A stretch of DNA of 57,276 nt from Dehalococcoidia bacterium (GTDB lineage Bacteria; Chloroflexota; Dehalococcoidia; DSTF01; JACRBR01): contig JADMII010000016.1 in the NCBI GenBank assembly GCA_015478665.1, forward strand, positions 1 through 57,276, in the 5' to 3' direction. The notes beneath the pieces were generated by a model. That model saw nothing but the letters and a program-made list of their open reading frames with translations, did no database searches and was not told the DNA's origin. Shown here piece after piece: positions 53,559 through 57,276 of this stretch. The position numbers and the translations under genes are program-made. Within the stretch, counting starts at the first letter, position 1. Every line of letters starts with the position of its first letter.

Positions 53559-54407
53559 ATGAGCTTCGAGACGGTGGACTACGCCGCGGCCGAAGGCATC
53601 GCCCGCATCACGCTCAACCGGCCGCAACGGCTGAACGCGATCAACGCCGAGCTCGTCGCTGACCTGCGCGCGGCGCTGGCGGCGGCCGACGAGGACCGCG
53701 CGGTGAGGGTGATCGTGCTCAGCGGCGCCGGCCGCGCCTTCTGCGCCGGCTACGACCTCGCCTGGGGCACGCAGGCCGAGGACGCTGCGCAGCGGGCGAT
53801 GTCCGGCCAGTGGGATCCGGTGCGCGACTACACGAGCATGTCCCGCAACGTCCGCGCCTACATGGCGATCTGGGAGAGCCCGAAGCCCGTGATCGCCCAG
53901 GTGCACGGCTGGTGCGTCGGCGGCGGCACGGATCTGGCGCTCTGCAGCGACCTCATCTACATCGCGGACGACGCGCAGATCGGGTATCCGCCGGCGCGCG
54001 TCTGGGGCGAGCCGACGACCGTGATGTGGGTGTACCGCCTCGGCCTCGAGCATGCGAAGCGGCTGATGCTCAGCGGCGAGGCGTTGAGCGGCGCCGACGC
54101 CGAGCGCCTCGGCCTCGCCTCGAAGGCCGTGCCCGCGGACGAGCTGGCGGAGGTCGTGACGACGATGGCGCGGCGGCTGGCGACGATCCCCCTCAACCAG
54201 CTGATCATGAGCAAGCTGCTGGTGAATCAGGCGTACGAGAATATGGGCCTGCGCACGTCGCAGCTCATCGGCACTGTCTTCGACGGCATCGCACGCCACA
54301 CGCCGGAGGGTATCGCCTGGCGCGACGAGGCGATGCGCGACGGCTTCCGGGAGGCCGTGCGGCGTCGCGATGCGCCATTCGGCGACTACGGCGAGCGCGG
54401 CCGCTGA
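53559..54407 (+). CDS. Enoyl-CoA hydratase/isomerase family protein
   Basis: 282-residue crotonase-fold protein. ARITLNRPQRLNAINAEL, AFCAGYDLAWG and VHGWCVGGGTDLALCSDL form the CoA and oxyanion pockets. The catalytic-glutamate region reads WGEPTTVMW. The C-terminal helical extension (about 210-280) is Arg-rich. GAAGGAG precedes the ATG. It is divergent from the helicase. The acyl substrate is unknown. Confidence 0.92.
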   Translation: MSFETVDYAAAEGIARITLNRPQRLNAINAELVADLRAALAAADEDRAVRVIVLSGAGRAFCAGYDLAWGTQAEDAAQRAMSGQWDPVRDYTSMSRNVRAYMAIWESPKPVIAQVHGWCVGGGTDLALCSDLIYIADDAQIGYPPARVWGEPTTVMWVYRLGLEHAKRLMLSGEALSGADAERLGLASKAVPADELAEVVTTMARRLATIPLNQLIMSKLLVNQAYENMGLRTSQLIGTVFDGIARHTPEGIAWRDEAMRDGFREAVRRRDAPFGDYGERGR

Positions 54408-54752
54408 GTGGCTTCGAGCATCCGGGGGCTCGTGGAGCTGCGCGTTCTGCCGCCGTTCGTTGCTGGCTGTCGACACGGCGGCCTTGCGACCGCTCGTCGT
54501 CGCGCCGGAGGGGACGCTTCGCTGCCGCCTGGGAATGACGCTCGCAGGGCCGGTTCTTCGCGAAACCACAGGCCATGCGCAGGCTCCCATCTTCGCTTGG
54601 GAGGGGCGCGGGGCTGAGGGCCTTCGCTCGACGAGCCCAACATCATCGCGGAGGATCAGGAATGACAGCCAAGGTCCGGTTCTTGCCTCCGGCCTCCCGG
54701 CCTCCCGCTCTCGCCTCTCGCGTCTCGCCGTCCTTCCTCACCCGTGCCGCGC
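54408..54752. other. Intergenic gap with a diverged direct repeat
   Basis: No gene is recognised. A unit GGAATGAC...CCGGTTCTT appears at about 54532-54558 and again at about 54660-54685 with a few differences, resembling dispersed intergenic repeats. Confidence 0.4.
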
Positions 54753-54782
54753 TTGCCGGGCGGAGGCGGCGCCCGCTACACT
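54753..54782 (+). promoter_or_regulatory. hrcA operon promoter
   Basis: TTGCCG (54753-54758), an 18-base spacer and TACACT (54777-54782). The predicted start at about 54789 is next to the CIRCE operator, so HrcA binding would block initiation. Confidence 0.75.
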
Positions 54783-54789
54783 GTCGGCG

Positions 54790-54816
54790 TTAGCACTCTC
54801 TGGCATAGAGTGCTAA
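54790..54816 (+). promoter_or_regulatory. CIRCE operator
   Basis: Perfect TTAGCACTC - 9 bases - GAGTGCTAA, the consensus HrcA-binding inverted repeat. It is located between the promoter and the hrcA start, giving autoregulated heat-shock control of hrcA-grpE-dnaK. Confidence 0.98.
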
Positions 54817-54829
54817 TCGAAGGAATGCG

Positions 54830-55849
54830 ATGCTGACAGAACGGCGCGCACAGCTCCTGAGCCTGATCGTCCGCGAGTACGTCGACTCGGCGCTGCCCGT
54901 CGGCTCCGACGCGATCGTCCGCAAACACGAACTCCCGTTCTCGTCGGCGACGATCCGCAACGAGATGGCGCACCTCGAGGAAGAGGGATACATCAGCCAT
55001 CCGCACACCTCCGCCGGCCGTGTGCCCTCGGACCAGGGCTACCGCTACTACGTCGAGGCGCTGATGCAGGAGAGCGACCTGCCGCGCGAGGTGAAGCGCA
55101 CCATCCGCCACCAGTTCCACCAGGCCGGCCGCGAGGAGGACGAGTGGATCCAGCTGGCGGCGGCGGTGCTGGCGCGCGCCGTCGAGAACGCGGCGGTGGT
55201 GACGGTGCCGCGCTCGGCGGAGTCGCGGCTGAAGCGGCTGGAGCTGGTCGGCATCCAGGACAACGCGGCGCTGCTCGTGCTGGTGCTGCACCAGGCGCGG
55301 GTGAAGCAGCAGGTGCTGCTCTTCCCGGAGCCCATCGAGCAAGACGACCTGACCCGCATCTCGAACCGCCTGAACGGGGCCTTCGCCGGCCACAATGCCG
55401 TCGAGATCGGCCGCTCGCAGGCGCAGATGACGCAGCTCGAGTGGCACGTCGCCAACGCCGTGCGCGCGATCATGAGCGCGTCGGACCGGGGTGGCTTCGA
55501 CGAGGCGTACCTCGAGGGCGTCCGCAATGTGCTGCAGAAGCCGGAGTTCGCGACGAGCGACAAGATGCTCACCATGCTCGACGTGCTCGAGCACAAGAAC
55601 CTGACGCGCCTGCTGCCGTTCGCCTCGCTGCCGCCCGAAGGCATCACCGTGCGCATCGGCGCCGAGAACGAAGAGGATGCGATGCGCGAGTACAGCGTCG
55701 TCATCAGCCCCTACGGCATGCCCGGCGGCATGATGGGCGCGATGGCTGTCGTCGGGCCGACCCGCATGCACTATCCGGAGACGATCTCCGCCGTGCGCTT
55801 CATTGCCGAGCTGATGAGCGAGATGCTGGCGACACACTACGACGAATGA
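54830..55849 (+). CDS. hrcA: Heat-inducible transcription repressor HrcA
   Basis: 339 residues. N-terminal winged helix (LTERRAQLLSLIVREYVDSA, then SSATIRNEMAHLEEEGYISH) binds CIRCE. The rest is the GAF-like dimerisation domain. AAGGA lies about 6 bases before the ATG. GroEL normally keeps HrcA active; groESL is not in this window. First gene of the operon. Confidence 0.97.
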   Translation: MLTERRAQLLSLIVREYVDSALPVGSDAIVRKHELPFSSATIRNEMAHLEEEGYISHPHTSAGRVPSDQGYRYYVEALMQESDLPREVKRTIRHQFHQAGREEDEWIQLAAAVLARAVENAAVVTVPRSAESRLKRLELVGIQDNAALLVLVLHQARVKQQVLLFPEPIEQDDLTRISNRLNGAFAGHNAVEIGRSQAQMTQLEWHVANAVRAIMSASDRGGFDEAYLEGVRNVLQKPEFATSDKMLTMLDVLEHKNLTRLLPFASLPPEGITVRIGAENEEDAMREYSVVISPYGMPGGMMGAMAVVGPTRMHYPETISAVRFIAELMSEMLATHYDE

Positions 55850-55989
55850 CGCACGCGCGCAGGGACGCGGCATCGCACCACGGCCGCACACTGCCGCGAA
55901 CCTGAAAGCCGCCCGGCGGCCGCCGCTATGGCTCGACGACCGGGGCGGTCGGAACATGAGAGGATCACGGATTGGGAGAGTGCAGCGAG

Positions 55990-56535
55990 ATGACGACCGA
56001 CAGGGATCAGGATGGCGCGGACGTCGCTGGCGGACCGCCGGACAGCGCCGGGGGCGCCGACGGCGCGCAGTTGCGGGCGCAGCTGGAGGAAGAGCGCGAG
56101 AAGGCGAAGTCCTACTACCAGAGCTGGCAGCGGTCGGCGGCCGATTTCCAGAACTTCAAGCGGCGCGTCGAGGACGAGCGTAGCGAGACGGCGCGGCTGG
56201 CGAACGCGGCGCTGATCATCAACATGCTGCCGCTGCTCGATGACCTGGAACGCGCGCTGAAGAACGTCGACGGGCACCTCGCCGGCCTCACCTGGGTCGA
56301 TGGCGTCCGGCTGATCTACCGCAAGTTCCAGGCGCTGATCGAGATGGCCGGCGCGGAGGAGATCGCGGCCGACGGCGAGACGTTCGACCCGGCGCGCCAC
56401 GAGGCCGTCAGCCAGGCGCCGGGCGAGGAGAACAAGGTGGTCTCGGTCGTGCAGAAGGGCTACCGGCTCGGCGACCGCGTGATCCGGCCGGCGATGGTCG
56501 TGGTCGGCCGCGGCGGCGGAGGGGAGGAAGGATAG
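55990..56535 (+). CDS. grpE: Nucleotide exchange factor GrpE
   Basis: 181 residues. Acidic disordered N-terminus, long coiled helix LEEEREKAKSYYQSWQRSAA with the signature DFQNFKRRVEDER, then the beta domain ending VVSVVQKGYRLGDRVIRPA. It releases ADP from DnaK. The ATG at 55990 is preferred; a TTG six codons earlier is possible. 140 bases follow hrcA. Confidence 0.96.
   Translation: MTTDRDQDGADVAGGPPDSAGGADGAQLRAQLEEEREKAKSYYQSWQRSAADFQNFKRRVEDERSETARLANAALIINMLPLLDDLERALKNVDGHLAGLTWVDGVRLIYRKFQALIEMAGAEEIAADGETFDPARHEAVSQAPGEENKVVSVVQKGYRLGDRVIRPAMVVVGRGGGGEEG

Positions 56536-57276
<741 letters not shown>

Overview
This window comes from a very GC-rich bacterial chromosome. It is most likely a Chloroflexota-type organism (Dehalococcoidia-like), although an actinobacterial-like lineage is not excluded. 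The evidence is gene content: a TIGR03936/DUF2344 protein, a ferredoxin-thioredoxin reductase catalytic subunit, an F420-type PPOX protein, an HrcA/CIRCE heat-shock operon, a c-di-AMP riboswitch, and many apparently leaderless genes with a TANNNT box a few bases before the start codon. No phage, transposase, plasmid or CRISPR genes are seen.

Layout. 0-8 kb: a MacB-type ABC exporter pair, an OsmC protein, a DUF2344 / histidine phosphatase / small protein operon, a class III CoA-transferase, a DUF192 lipoprotein, a GDPD-like esterase and tRNA-Ser(TGA). 8-13.5 kb: a glycosyltransferase with two tandem methyltransferases, the second fused to a DinB-like domain, then an alpha/beta hydrolase, a small membrane protein and tRNA-Arg(CCT). 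13.6-18 kb: an NnrS-like membrane protein, a ferredoxin-thioredoxin reductase gene whose active-site codon is TGA, and a membrane GT2 glycosyltransferase behind a c-di-AMP riboswitch with its own terminator. 18-22.7 kb: three tandem alpha/beta hydrolases, a cupin and TldD. 23-30.9 kb: an FAD oxidoreductase, a decayed DUF1622 gene, RibF, a cysteine-rich anchored protein with a decayed copy upstream, a cystathionine-synthase-like enzyme coupled to a Rieske-like protein, and a geranylgeranyl-reductase-family flavoprotein. 31-36 kb: a TPP riboswitch with thiC, PPOX, a nuclease-fold-like protein and GalU. 36-42.4 kb: a cupredoxin, dnaX-ybaB-recR, TauE/SafE and a double GNAT. 42.7-49.3 kb: an amidase, an HtrA protease, a DUF4232-like lipoprotein, SecG, a peptide-binding protein and a cysteine desulfurase. 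49.5-54.4 kb: two SDRs, two enoyl-CoA hydratase-family proteins and a DEAD-box helicase. 54.8 kb to the end: promoter-CIRCE-hrcA-grpE-orf-dnaK, with dnaK cut by the window edge.

The most notable signal is the ferredoxin-thioredoxin reductase gene at 15360-15851 (minus). Its in-frame TGA replaces exactly the second Cys of the conserved CHC motif, one half of the redox-active disulfide. The frame stays open for 69 more codons, and a hairpin with a GGUC apical loop, as in the E. coli fdhF SECIS, starts 12 bases after the TGA. I read this as a selenocysteine-containing ferredoxin-thioredoxin reductase. A conventional gene call would truncate it at 94 residues.

Long open frames antisense to real genes are common here because of the GC-rich third codon positions and were left out. 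Starts were chosen from Shine-Dalgarno sites, stop-start overlaps or the leaderless TANNNT signature.
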